A stretch of 64,000 bases of DNA from Burkholderiales bacterium (lineage in GTDB: Bacteria; Pseudomonadota; Gammaproteobacteria; Burkholderiales; Burkholderiaceae_D): positions 62,001-126,000 of the forward strand of contig JACOUL010000026.1 of NCBI GenBank assembly GCA_016177875.1, written 5' to 3'. Below are positions 36,684-44,860 of the stretch, in pieces (the first letter of the stretch is position 1; the number at the start of each line of letters is the position of its first letter). A program made the position numbers and the translations under genes. The notes under the pieces are model-generated. The model was not told the DNA's origin and searched no databases. It saw only the letters and a list, made by a program, of their open reading frames with translations.

Positions 36684-37946
36684 ATGAATCGCGGGTTTTA
36701 CACCATCATGGCGGCGCAGTTTTTTTCGTCGCTCGCCGACAATGCCCTGCTTATCGTTGCCATTTCCGTATTGACAGTGATGAAGGCGCCACCTTGGATG
36801 ACGCCCTTACTGAAACTGTTCTTCGTGCTGTCATATGTATTGCTGGCAGCATTTGTCGGCGCTTTCGCGGATTCGATGCCCAAGGGACGCGTCATGCTGA
36901 TCACCAATTTCGTTAAGGTGGTTGGCTGCGCCATGATGTTTCTGGATGTTCACCCCTTGATTGCCTACGCTGTGGTCGGTCTAGGCGCTGCGGCCTATTC
37001 ACCCGCCAAATACGGCATCCTCACGGAGTTGCTCGCACCGGTAAAGCTGGTTGCCGCCAACGGCTGGATCGAAGGCTTGACGGTGGCGTCAATTATCCTC
37101 GGCACCGTCATGGGCGGAGCCTTGGTGAATACGCATATATCTGCGGCCTTGCTTAGCGTTGACATTCCGCTGCTCGATACCGGCATCGATACAGCCACTG
37201 AAGCGGCGCTGACCGTCATCATGGGAACGTATGTGGTTGCCATGTTATTCAACTTCAAAATTCCGGATACTGGCGCTCGCTACGCACATCAAGAACGCAA
37301 TCCCCTCCGCTTGGTCGGCGATTTCACTAACTGTTTCTCGGTATTGTGGAAAGATCGGCTCGGGCAAATTTCTCTGGCGGTGACCACCTTATTTTGGGGG
37401 GCCGGAGCGACCTTGCAGTTCATCGTGCTGAAATGGGCAGAACATGCCCTCGGCATGCCGCTCGACAAAGCCGCCATCTTGCAAGGCATTGTTGCCGTCG
37501 GTATCGCACTCGGCGCGATAGCCGCCGCACGTTACGTACCGCTGAAAAAATCTCTTTCGGTCATGCCGCTCGGCATTGCGATGGGCCTCGTCGTCATGTC
37601 AATGACATTTGTTCATTCGGTCTGGATCGCCTATCCATTATTGATGTTGATCGGTGCCCTTTCCGGTTTTTTTGTGGTTCCAATGAATGCGCTTCTCCAG
37701 CATCGGGGACACGTTTTGATGAGCGCGGGACATTCGATTGCGGTTCAGAATTTCAATGAAAACATGTCCGTCCTGACCATGCTGGTGCTATACGCATTCA
37801 TGATCAAGCTCGACTTAAGCGTCAACATGGTGATTATTCTGTTCGGCACATTCGTCGCCTCGACTATGTTCCTCGTGATGCGCAAGCATGCCGCCAATCA
37901 GCGAGAACGCGATTCCCTTTCGCTGATTGGCGAATCCAAACATTAA
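36684..37946 (+). CDS. lplT: Lysophospholipid transporter LplT
   Basis: 420 residues, an MFS protein with about 12 hydrophobic helices and the LplT-type start MNRGFYTIMAAQFFSSLADNALL. It flips lysophospholipids across the inner membrane for re-acylation by Aas. In E. coli lplT and aas are adjacent; here the next gene is unrelated, so the acyltransferase must be elsewhere. The 3' end overlaps the convergent DUF1853 gene by 4 bp. A TATAAA at 36643 could be the -10 box, but no good -35 is seen. Confidence 0.9.
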   Translation: MNRGFYTIMAAQFFSSLADNALLIVAISVLTVMKAPPWMTPLLKLFFVLSYVLLAAFVGAFADSMPKGRVMLITNFVKVVGCAMMFLDVHPLIAYAVVGLGAAAYSPAKYGILTELLAPVKLVAANGWIEGLTVASIILGTVMGGALVNTHISAALLSVDIPLLDTGIDTATEAALTVIMGTYVVAMLFNFKIPDTGARYAHQERNPLRLVGDFTNCFSVLWKDRLGQISLAVTTLFWGAGATLQFIVLKWAEHALGMPLDKAAILQGIVAVGIALGAIAAARYVPLKKSLSVMPLGIAMGLVVMSMTFVHSVWIAYPLLMLIGALSGFFVVPMNALLQHRGHVLMSAGHSIAVQNFNENMSVLTMLVLYAFMIKLDLSVNMVIILFGTFVASTMFLVMRKHAANQRERDSLSLIGESKH

Positions 37947-38908
37947 CGCAACAACGGTCCTAATCGGCTTGCCCGTTGGCGCCAGTCGTCCGGCACGATA
38001 AACCCGCGCTCGACTTCCACCGCGACATCGCCTCGCTGTTCCAGCAAGGCGATTAAAACAGGCGTGTGTTCGCCGGCGAAATGCGCTTGCAATGCAGCCA
38101 ACAGTGCGTTTTTGTCCAGCGCTTCCTTAAGGCCCATCTTGGCCGGGGCGAGCCAACGCAAGCGTGGCAGAACGGCACCGAGCTGTAGCGGCAAACTCCT
38201 TGCATGTTGCAGTTCACACCAAAAGCCGCGGCAGTGATTTTTCGTCACACCCGGCACCGATGCCGAGGCTTCGCTGCCGAATTCATAAAACAACCAGCCC
38301 TTGATCAAGGCTTGTGCACGGGCGATCGGCGCCGGCAAATGCGGCTGCGCCGCGGGATGCTCGGCAAGATTCAACTGCCGCGAAAAAATCTTACGCATCT
38401 TTGTGCCCAGCGTATCCGCCAAATTCGGCCCGACAAAATAATCGGCATGCAATCCCGTTCCGCTCGGTTCAAGCAAATATAACTTGGTTGCCAACTCCCA
38501 ATGCACGAGCGCTTCACCTTCACGCAACAGAAAATCGAACTCTCCGATCGTTTCCCCCTTGCCGGCACGCACCTGCACGCCTTGCGCCACCAACATTCCA
38601 TGCTGCCGAAAATAAAACGTCATGAGTCTTTCGGCATAGCGGCCAAGCCGCGTGAGGGCTTGAATATTCAATGCCTTGCTCAATTCAGTGGGAGATGCAT
38701 CAAGCTCGTGTAGCCACTTCACCGTGGCATCGCTAAGCGGCTTGCGGAAGGAAGCAAGCTTTCCTTGCCATTGCGGCGCGGCCGGGTCGAGCAAGTCCGG
38801 CGAATCAAGAAGCCAGGCCAAATCGCGAACATGCGGATCATGCAAATGCGGCCAACGGCGCTCAAACTGCCCTTGATAGTTTTCAGGCTGTTGCGTCGGC
38901 ATACGCAT
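37943..38908 (-). CDS. DUF1853 family protein
   Basis: 321 residues from the ATG at 38908 (a second ATG at 38902 is equally possible). The family hallmark region reads GEFDFLLREGEALVHWELAT followed by KLYL. An acidic residue pair followed by Glu and Lys in a predicted beta-strand is reminiscent of PD-(D/E)XK nuclease folds, but this is inference. It is the last gene of tsaB-rimI-udg-DUF1853 and overlaps udg by about 26 bp. The function is unknown; co-transcription with a uracil-DNA glycosylase hints at DNA metabolism. Confidence 0.75.
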   Translation of the reverse strand: MRMPTQQPENYQGQFERRWPHLHDPHVRDLAWLLDSPDLLDPAAPQWQGKLASFRKPLSDATVKWLHELDASPTELSKALNIQALTRLGRYAERLMTFYFRQHGMLVAQGVQVRAGKGETIGEFDFLLREGEALVHWELATKLYLLEPSGTGLHADYFVGPNLADTLGTKMRKIFSRQLNLAEHPAAQPHLPAPIARAQALIKGWLFYEFGSEASASVPGVTKNHCRGFWCELQHARSLPLQLGAVLPRLRWLAPAKMGLKEALDKNALLAALQAHFAGEHTPVLIALLEQRGDVAVEVERGFIVPDDWRQRASRLGPLLR

Positions 38909-39620
38909 CCATCGCCAGGCACAAGTCGCGCCAGGTCTTGCTCTTCTCTTGCAGGGAACGCAGCAGATAGGCGGGATGGTAAGTCACGACCAAAGGAAGG
39001 TCGCGATAGCGATGCACGGTACCGCGCAGCTTGGATACCGGTATTTCAGGATCGACGCCAAGCATATTGACGGCCGCTGTCTTGCCGAGTGCGACGATGA
39101 TGGATGGTTGAATCAATTCGATTTGACGCTGGAGATAAGGCATGCAGGCAGCCGCTTCTTCTGCGCTGGGCGGACGATCGCGCCCGTTGTCGTCGGTCGG
39201 ACGGCACTTGACGATGTTGGCGATAAACGCATTGACGCCGCGCTTCAGTCCCATTGCCCCCAGCATGTTATCCAACAGCTTGCCGGCGGGGCCGACAAAA
39301 GGTTCGCCTTGCTGATCTTCGCTGCGGCCGGGACCCTCACCGACGAATAACCATTTCGCCTTTCGCGCGCCGACACCGAACACGGTTTTGGTGCGCGTAC
39401 GGCACAAGCCGCACTTGGTGCAGCCGGCGACAGCGTCTTGCAGCTGCTCCCAATCCATTTCCTCGGAAACAGGTGCAGATACCGCCACGGCTACCGGGAT
39501 ATCAGGCAGCGGCTCGGCACTCGCCGGCACAGCCGGTTCGGCAGACGCGCGCTCGCGCAAAGTCCACACAGGTCCCAGCCCCATTTCTTCGATCATCCGA
39601 TGACGCCGTTCGGTGCTCAT
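38883..39620 (-). CDS. Uracil-DNA glycosylase, family 4 (iron-sulfur type)
   Basis: 245 residues. After a Pro/Ala-rich N-terminal tail (about 25-60), CTKCGLC and two later cysteines (IVKCRP and AACMPYL) form the expected 4Fe-4S ligand set. Motif A is GEGPGRSEDQQGEPFVGPAG and motif B is VTYHPAYLLR. It removes uracil from DNA as a first step of base excision repair. It overlaps rimI by 4 bp and DUF1853 by about 26 bp. The N-terminal tail is the part often annotated as phage DNA polymerase-related. Confidence 0.92.
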   Translation of the reverse strand: MSTERRHRMIEEMGLGPVWTLRERASAEPAVPASAEPLPDIPVAVAVSAPVSEEMDWEQLQDAVAGCTKCGLCRTRTKTVFGVGARKAKWLFVGEGPGRSEDQQGEPFVGPAGKLLDNMLGAMGLKRGVNAFIANIVKCRPTDDNGRDRPPSAEEAAACMPYLQRQIELIQPSIIVALGKTAAVNMLGVDPEIPVSKLRGTVHRYRDLPLVVTYHPAYLLRSLQEKSKTWRDLCLAMDAYADATA

Positions 39621-40105
39621 AACATCAACCTCATTACGATCGCATCTTCGCGCGTATTGTCCGCCGCGGGATAATAAGCTTTACGCCGTCCGATCGACTG
39701 ATATCCATAACGACGATACACTTCCAGCGCACGCTCATTCGAAGGCCGAACTTCGAGCAATACCGAAACCATCTCCTTGCCGCGCGCGAGATCGCCTACC
39801 TTGTCCAGCAAATGGCGCCCCAGTCCATACCCTTGCAGATCGGGACGCACCGTAATATTCAATAAGTGCGCTTCATCAACAGCAAGCATCACCAAGAAGT
39901 AGCCGGCTATACGCTGAGACCTGTCACGCAACACGGCAGTTTCGTAGCCGCTATAAATCGAATCCAAAAAATTCCCGCGCGTCCATGGAAAAGGATACGC
40001 CACATTTTCAATCACCAGTATTTGGTCCAAATCATCGACCTGCATCGGCGCCAAACCCATCGGCTGCGCATCAGGAAAGAGCATTGACTCGCGCACTGAA
40101 CTCAT
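39617..40105 (-). CDS. rimI: Ribosomal protein S18-alanine N-acetyltransferase
   Basis: 162 residues with a GNAT fold. The acetyl-CoA loop is VRPDLQGYGLGRHLLDKV, followed by LLEVRPSNERALEVYRRYGY, both typical of RimI. It acetylates the N-terminal alanine of S18. It lies between tsaB and udg with 4-bp overlaps on both sides; tsaB-rimI is a common pairing. Confidence 0.92.
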   Translation of the reverse strand: MSSVRESMLFPDAQPMGLAPMQVDDLDQILVIENVAYPFPWTRGNFLDSIYSGYETAVLRDRSQRIAGYFLVMLAVDEAHLLNITVRPDLQGYGLGRHLLDKVGDLARGKEMVSVLLEVRPSNERALEVYRRYGYQSIGRRKAYYPAADNTREDAIVMRLML

Positions 40106-40800
40106 GCGGACACTCCCGTTGCCTGCGCCATCCTTTCACTGGTGGTCAGCGCGACTTTATTACGCAAATAAAGCGGCTGCGCCTCATGCGCCGGCAGTGC
40201 ATCCCCATGGGCAAAAGCGATAGCGGCTAATTGCGCAATGTCGGCAGCGTGCGGCATGACTTGAGGCATCGCATCGACGGCAAACGCTTTTTGATGAAAG
40301 GCCTCTGCATAGGCCTGCAAGCCATTGCCGCAAGCCTTGACGCTGCCTGTCGGGCTCACCTCTTCCGGCCGGGCAAGCGTGGGCACGACCACTGTTTGCC
40401 ACTGTCCGTCAAAACGATATTGAGCCCAATACACTTCCCCCATGCGAGCATCGAGAATCGCCATCACGTCGTCAGCACCGCTCTCAACACGGCAAGCACG
40501 CGCCATCGCCAGCAAGGTGACGACCGGCACCACCGGCAAGCCGCTGCCGAATGCCAGTCCTTGCACCACGCCGCATGCCGTACGCACACCGGTAAAGGAG
40601 CCGGGGCCGCTGCCGAATGCCAAAGCGTCGCATTGCCCCAGACCGATACCCGCCTCCGCCAACAATTGCCGCACCATCGGCAATATCGTCTCCGAATGCG
40701 TCTGCCGCGTCTCCGATTGTTTGCAGAGTACTTGCCCATTTCGCAATAAAGCGACTGAAGCAAGCTCTGCAGAAGTTTCAATGGCGAGGATCGTAACCAT
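40102..40800 (-). CDS. tsaB: tRNA threonylcarbamoyladenosine biosynthesis protein TsaB
   Basis: 232 residues with an ASKHA-type fold. It starts TILAIETSAELASVALL and carries the hallmark AFGSGPGSFTGVRTACGV (about 61-78). TsaB works with TsaD and TsaE to make t6A at position 37 of ANN-decoding tRNAs. It is the first gene of tsaB-rimI-udg-DUF1853 and divergent from the histidine kinase gene 73 bp away. Confidence 0.95.
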   Translation of the reverse strand: MVTILAIETSAELASVALLRNGQVLCKQSETRQTHSETILPMVRQLLAEAGIGLGQCDALAFGSGPGSFTGVRTACGVVQGLAFGSGLPVVPVVTLLAMARACRVESGADDVMAILDARMGEVYWAQYRFDGQWQTVVVPTLARPEEVSPTGSVKACGNGLQAYAEAFHQKAFAVDAMPQVMPHAADIAQLAAIAFAHGDALPAHEAQPLYLRNKVALTTSERMAQATGVSA

Positions 40801-40873
40801 AACGGCATTTTACCGCGACACCCTTCCTTATGTGCCCCACAAACGCTGCGAAATTGTGCGGGATTCTGCTAGC

Positions 40874-41608
40874 ATGTCATTCAATATAAAGAAACAGCAA
40901 CTAGCACATATCACCGCCATGGATCAAAAATCGCCGGACACGGTGCTCTCGGTTTTTCTTGCTTCCTCCGTTCATGATATGAAGAATTCGGTCAACTTGT
41001 TGACCGGCTCGCTGGAAACATTGTTGGAAACCTTGGAACCGCAATCGTTTGCCGCCTATCCGCAATTGGCGCAGATGCTGTTCGAAGTACGGCGCGTCAA
41101 CGGTAATCTGACGCAATTGCTGACCTTGTACAAACTTGGCCAGCAACGATATCCTTTCGACCCGCAAGACTATTCCATTACCCAATTCGTGAATGAATTG
41201 GCCGGATTGAACCGTCCATTGCTGGAATCCCGAAATATCAGGCTCTATTTGGATTTCCCCAGAGATGAAATCTGGCATTTCGATGAAGACTTGGTGGGCG
41301 GCATCGTCAATCACGCGATCAATAATGCCATCCGCTACACCGAAGATAAAATTCGCCTAGCCTTCGCCATCCGCGACAATTGGCTGGAGATCCATGTTGA
41401 AGACAATGGTCCCGGTTATCCGGAAGCCATATTGGCGGATCAAGACGGTAGCTTGGCGACCAATTTCCGCACCGGCAGCACGGGACTCGGCCTCTATTTT
41501 TCCAGGGAAGTCGCCAAACTGCACAAGCACCAGGGCCGCGAGGGTTCGGTACGACTGGAAAACGGCGGCGCGCTCGGCGGCGGCTGCTTCATTTTGCAAT
41601 TACCTTAA
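40874..41608 (+). CDS. Soluble sensor histidine kinase
   Basis: 244 residues from the ATG at 40874 (another ATG at 40919 is possible, with a poorer upstream sequence). The phosphoacceptor region is SSVHDMKNSVNLLTG, an H-box variant, followed by a HATPase_c domain with the N-box NHAINNAIRYT, G1 EDNGPGYP and G2 STGLGLYFSREV. There is no membrane segment or sensor domain, so input must come from a partner. It is 12 bp upstream of the response regulator/TPR gene. Confidence 0.85.
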   Translation: MSFNIKKQQLAHITAMDQKSPDTVLSVFLASSVHDMKNSVNLLTGSLETLLETLEPQSFAAYPQLAQMLFEVRRVNGNLTQLLTLYKLGQQRYPFDPQDYSITQFVNELAGLNRPLLESRNIRLYLDFPRDEIWHFDEDLVGGIVNHAINNAIRYTEDKIRLAFAIRDNWLEIHVEDNGPGYPEAILADQDGSLATNFRTGSTGLGLYFSREVAKLHKHQGREGSVRLENGGALGGGCFILQLP

Positions 41609-41620
41609 TCAGCAAATACC

Positions 41621-43315
41621 ATGGCTGAGATTCTCGACTGGTCGAAGAAATCCTATCTCCTCATCGATGACTTCAGCATCGTGCATCGCATGTTGCGTGA
41701 AATGTTGCGCAAGTTCGGCGCGACGTCGATCGACACGGCCAAGAATGGTGCGGAAGCGATTGCGTTGCTGACGAGACGGCAATACGACGTCGTTTTATGC
41801 GACTACAATTTTTCCGAAGGACCCAACGGCCAGCAAATCCTGGAAGAAGCCCGCCACCGCGATTTGATCGCGCTCACCACGATTTGGATCATGGTGAGTT
41901 CGGAAAAAGCGGTGGAAACCGTCATGGGCGCGGCGGAGCAAGCGCCGGACGGCTACATCTTGAAGCCTTTAACCGAATCGACCCTATTGTCTCGGCTGAA
42001 TCGGGCTGCGGACCGCAAACAAGCCTTTAGTGAAATCGACAAAGCCTACGCAGCGCGGGATTTTCGCAAAGCGATCGACCTATGCGATCAACGGCTTGCC
42101 GCCAACCGTTTGCACGCGGCGGATTTGTTGCGCATGAAGGCCGGACTATTGGTGAAATGCGGCGACATTCAAGATGCGCGCGCCGTCTACGAACAAGCGA
42201 TGTCGATCCGCGACCAAGTTTGGGCCAAGACCGGGCTGGCCAAGCTGCATTACGTCACGGGGCAATATTCGCCGGCAAAATTCTTGCTGTACGAAGTCAT
42301 ATCGACCAATCCTTCTTATCTGGATGCGTACGACTATCTGGCCCAAACCCTGCAAAAGCTCGGCGACAATGAAGAAGCATTGCAAGTGCTGGAAAACGCC
42401 GCTTTGCTTTCACCTTATTCCGTCATACGCCAAAACAATCTGGGCGATCTGGCATTGAAGCTCGACCATTTGCAACTCGCAGAGCGCGCGTTCCGAATGA
42501 GTATCGAGGTAGGCGAACATTCCGTTTTCCGCAGCGCCTCTCCTTACCTCGGCCTCGCCAAAATCTATGCCAAGAAAAAGCAGCTTGGCGAAGCCTTGCA
42601 CATGATTGAAAGCGCGCGTTCAAGCTTTGAAGGCGACGACGTAAAAATTCGCAGCAAGCTCGTCGAAGCGCAAATCTATTCGATGTTTAAGCAGGCGGAA
42701 AAGGCGCACGAAATTGCGGCGCAGCTGCAGCGGGACATCGCCCCGCTTCGTCTACAGCTAGGCGAAGAAATGACAAGCGAAATGAATCAGCTATTCGCCG
42801 CTGCCGGACTTGGGGCTGAAGCCGCGCAAAAAGCCGCCGCTACGCAATCCGCCTCTGAACCGTATAAGACGTCCGCTGCGGCAACGAACATCTCATCTCC
42901 CGAGAAGATAGAAGCGCCTACCCTCGTAACGATACATACGCAGCAAAAGCCCGTATCGACACCTATGCAAGCAGCGGCGAAAGATAACGTGATCCCGCTG
43001 GTGAAAGCCTCAGTGCAGCCGGTATCCGCGCCGCCCGCTAAAGCCGCCGACGCAGCGGCTGCATCGCCGCAGGCACCTCAAGCGCCAAATGCTTTAATGC
43101 CCTCCTCCTTACCGACGGCCCCGAGCGATTTCCCCGACAAAGCCCGCACGCTAGTCAATCGAGCCCATGTGCTTCTTCAATTCATGCAGCGCCAAGGGTA
43201 CAACGCTGTATCGGCCGAAGAGACCCGCTCGGTTATTGCGCGTATGGAAAAGCTCGTGCCAGGCCACGCCATCATCAAAGACTTGCATGCGGCATTAGAT
43301 ACATTACTCCCTTAA
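41621..43315 (+). CDS. Response regulator receiver domain fused to TPR repeats
   Basis: 564 residues. The receiver domain (about 10-130) has LIDD, the phosphoacceptor Asp in LCDYNF, Ser in MVSSEKA and Lys in ILKPL. It is followed by several TPR-like helical pairs (about 135-400), an Ala/Pro/Ser-rich linker (about 400-510) and a short helical C-terminus. No DNA-binding or enzymatic output domain is visible, so signalling is probably by protein contact. It lies between its presumed kinase (12 bp upstream) and a thioredoxin-like gene (5 bp downstream). Confidence 0.85.
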   Translation: MAEILDWSKKSYLLIDDFSIVHRMLREMLRKFGATSIDTAKNGAEAIALLTRRQYDVVLCDYNFSEGPNGQQILEEARHRDLIALTTIWIMVSSEKAVETVMGAAEQAPDGYILKPLTESTLLSRLNRAADRKQAFSEIDKAYAARDFRKAIDLCDQRLAANRLHAADLLRMKAGLLVKCGDIQDARAVYEQAMSIRDQVWAKTGLAKLHYVTGQYSPAKFLLYEVISTNPSYLDAYDYLAQTLQKLGDNEEALQVLENAALLSPYSVIRQNNLGDLALKLDHLQLAERAFRMSIEVGEHSVFRSASPYLGLAKIYAKKKQLGEALHMIESARSSFEGDDVKIRSKLVEAQIYSMFKQAEKAHEIAAQLQRDIAPLRLQLGEEMTSEMNQLFAAAGLGAEAAQKAAATQSASEPYKTSAAATNISSPEKIEAPTLVTIHTQQKPVSTPMQAAAKDNVIPLVKASVQPVSAPPAKAADAAAASPQAPQAPNALMPSSLPTAPSDFPDKARTLVNRAHVLLQFMQRQGYNAVSAEETRSVIARMEKLVPGHAIIKDLHAALDTLLP

Positions 43316-43320
43316 TCACC

Positions 43321-43743
43321 ATGTCCGCCGTTACGCTCGAACAAGACAATCGCACCCAAATCGCCAATCTGCTGAAAGATGAAAGTTGGGCGATATATTG
43401 CCTGTGCGCCGAATGGTGCGATGTTTGCAAAGCGTATCGCGTCAACTTCGATGCATGGGCGGATGAGCAAGCATCGCATCGATTTATTTGGATCGATATT
43501 GAAGACCAAGCCGACCTGGTGGGCGATATCGATGTCGAAAACTTTCCGACTTTACTCTTCCAATACGGCGACACCGTAGCGTTTTTCGGCCCGGTTCTGC
43601 CGGACATCGCAGTTGCCAAAAGGCTGCTTGCCTCTTATTCCGCGAAGCCGTTCACCGAACTGCAAATGGAAGCCGACTCGGCACCCGACCGTCGCGCCTG
43701 GCAATCCGACTTCAATATGCGCCGCCGCTTAGCAGGTTTTTAG
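43321..43743 (+). CDS. Thioredoxin-like protein
   Basis: 140 residues. A CAEWCDVCKAYRVNFD segment gives a WCxxC active site (CDVC) in a short thioredoxin fold, and the cis-proline region reads DVENFPTLLF. There is no signal peptide, so it acts in the cytoplasm. It follows the response regulator/TPR gene by 5 bp, so the three genes form one operon. The CDVC dipeptide differs from the CGPC of housekeeping thioredoxins. Confidence 0.8.
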   Translation: MSAVTLEQDNRTQIANLLKDESWAIYCLCAEWCDVCKAYRVNFDAWADEQASHRFIWIDIEDQADLVGDIDVENFPTLLFQYGDTVAFFGPVLPDIAVAKRLLASYSAKPFTELQMEADSAPDRRAWQSDFNMRRRLAGF

Positions 43744-43770
43744 TAAGTCCCGTACCGCCGCTTTCACGCA

Positions 43771-43806
43771 AAAAAATCTGGTTAACATGTTTTAACCAAT
43801 TTTTTC
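43771..43806 (+). terminator. AT-rich intrinsic terminator after the thioredoxin-like gene
   Basis: TGGTTAA (43779-43785) and TTAACCA (43792-43798) form a perfect 7-bp stem with a 6-nt loop, preceded by A-runs and followed by six T residues. It could serve both strands. The same dyad could also be an operator for the downstream DUF4123 gene. Confidence 0.5.
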
Positions 43807-43892
43807 CGACAAGCTTATTGCCATTTCACTAATTTTCGATTATCTTTTGCTAACGTTAATAAAAACATAATTTAAAGAGACTTCTACGCCAA

Positions 43893-44723
43893 ATGACAAC
43901 TTCCAGCATCCCAAGCAAAAACAATGCTTCCGAGCAAGCTGTAAATGGGGTTTTTATTCTGGTGGATGCATCGCAGTTTGCCGTCGTGTGGCGCGTGTTG
44001 GAATATCGCTTTCGCCGCCTGCAATGGTTGTCCCTGTGCGAAGATCCCGCCGAAGCGCCGACCGGACCTCTCTTAATTCACGTTGGACATGATCAAACCC
44101 GTACCCTTGCTTGGTTCTTGGAACACACGCAAGGCATTCACTGCATGAGCTGGATCGTGGCGCCCCTGGGATTGATTGAATTGCGTGAACATTTCCGCAG
44201 CTTGATGCAAGTTCGTGCGCACGATGGCTCTGAATGCGGCGTGCGTTTTTACGATACGCGTGTGCTGCCTGCCTGGTATCAAACGCTGTCGCAAGAGCAG
44301 GAAGCCTATGCACTGGGTCCGGTTAACTCTTGGACCTACATGGACCGCGAGGGAATGCCTTGTACGATTTTCGGCCGTGGCGAAACCGAAGTCCCGTCTT
44401 CTCAGACTCTGCAGCTGAGCGAAGAACAAGAAGCAACGCTTCTTAACGCTGCCCTGCCCGACATCGTTCTGCAGCAGCTCGAACAAAGCGGCAATCCGGA
44501 TCTCGAAGCGATGCCTCAAAGCGAACGTTATCGCTTCATTGCCAATCAAATCGCCAAAGCCAAACGCCAGTACGGCATTCTGTCGGTCGATGAGTTGGCG
44601 ATGTTCTGTTCTCTCGCACTCGGAATCGGGCAAGACTTCGACATGCTCGAACCGGTCGCTCAGGTGCTACAGCAATATGCTGATGTACCTGCTTCTTTGG
44701 ATCGAACCAGCCTTCAGTGCTGA
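43893..44723 (+). CDS. DUF4123 domain protein (type VI effector adaptor-like), orphan
   Basis: 276 residues. The DUF4123 pattern is visible: VFILVDASQFAVV at the start, a PLLIHVG strand, TLAWFLEHTQGIHCMSW, ELREHFRSLMQVRAHDGSEC and GVRFYDTRVLPAW. These proteins are chaperone/adaptors that load toxins on VgrG spikes in type VI secretion. Here no vgrG, hcp or PAAR gene is near. The next gene is a convergent secreted cysteine-rich protein gene. It may serve an unlinked type VI system. The C-terminal ~100 residues are helical and unassigned. Confidence 0.75.
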   Translation: MTTSSIPSKNNASEQAVNGVFILVDASQFAVVWRVLEYRFRRLQWLSLCEDPAEAPTGPLLIHVGHDQTRTLAWFLEHTQGIHCMSWIVAPLGLIELREHFRSLMQVRAHDGSECGVRFYDTRVLPAWYQTLSQEQEAYALGPVNSWTYMDREGMPCTIFGRGETEVPSSQTLQLSEEQEATLLNAALPDIVLQQLEQSGNPDLEAMPQSERYRFIANQIAKAKRQYGILSVDELAMFCSLALGIGQDFDMLEPVAQVLQQYADVPASLDRTSLQC

Positions 44724-44802
44724 ATCAATTGCACCTCCCAATCCGGCTGTTTAGCTGAACCTAAATTTCCACGCGGCTTACATTCGCCGACATTCAACGC
44801 GC

Positions 44803-44840
44803 AAAAAAAATCCCCGCATCGCTTTACACGATGCGGGGAT
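44803..44840 (-). terminator. Intrinsic terminator of the cysteine-rich/DM9 gene
   Basis: TCCCCGCATCG pairs with CGATGCGGGGA around CTTTACA. On the minus strand it is followed by eight T residues. It lies 21 bp past the stop codon, and it also ends the DUF4123 side weakly because there is no T-run on the plus strand. Confidence 0.85.
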
Positions 44841-44860
44841 ATCTTGCGAAGCTTCTTGGC

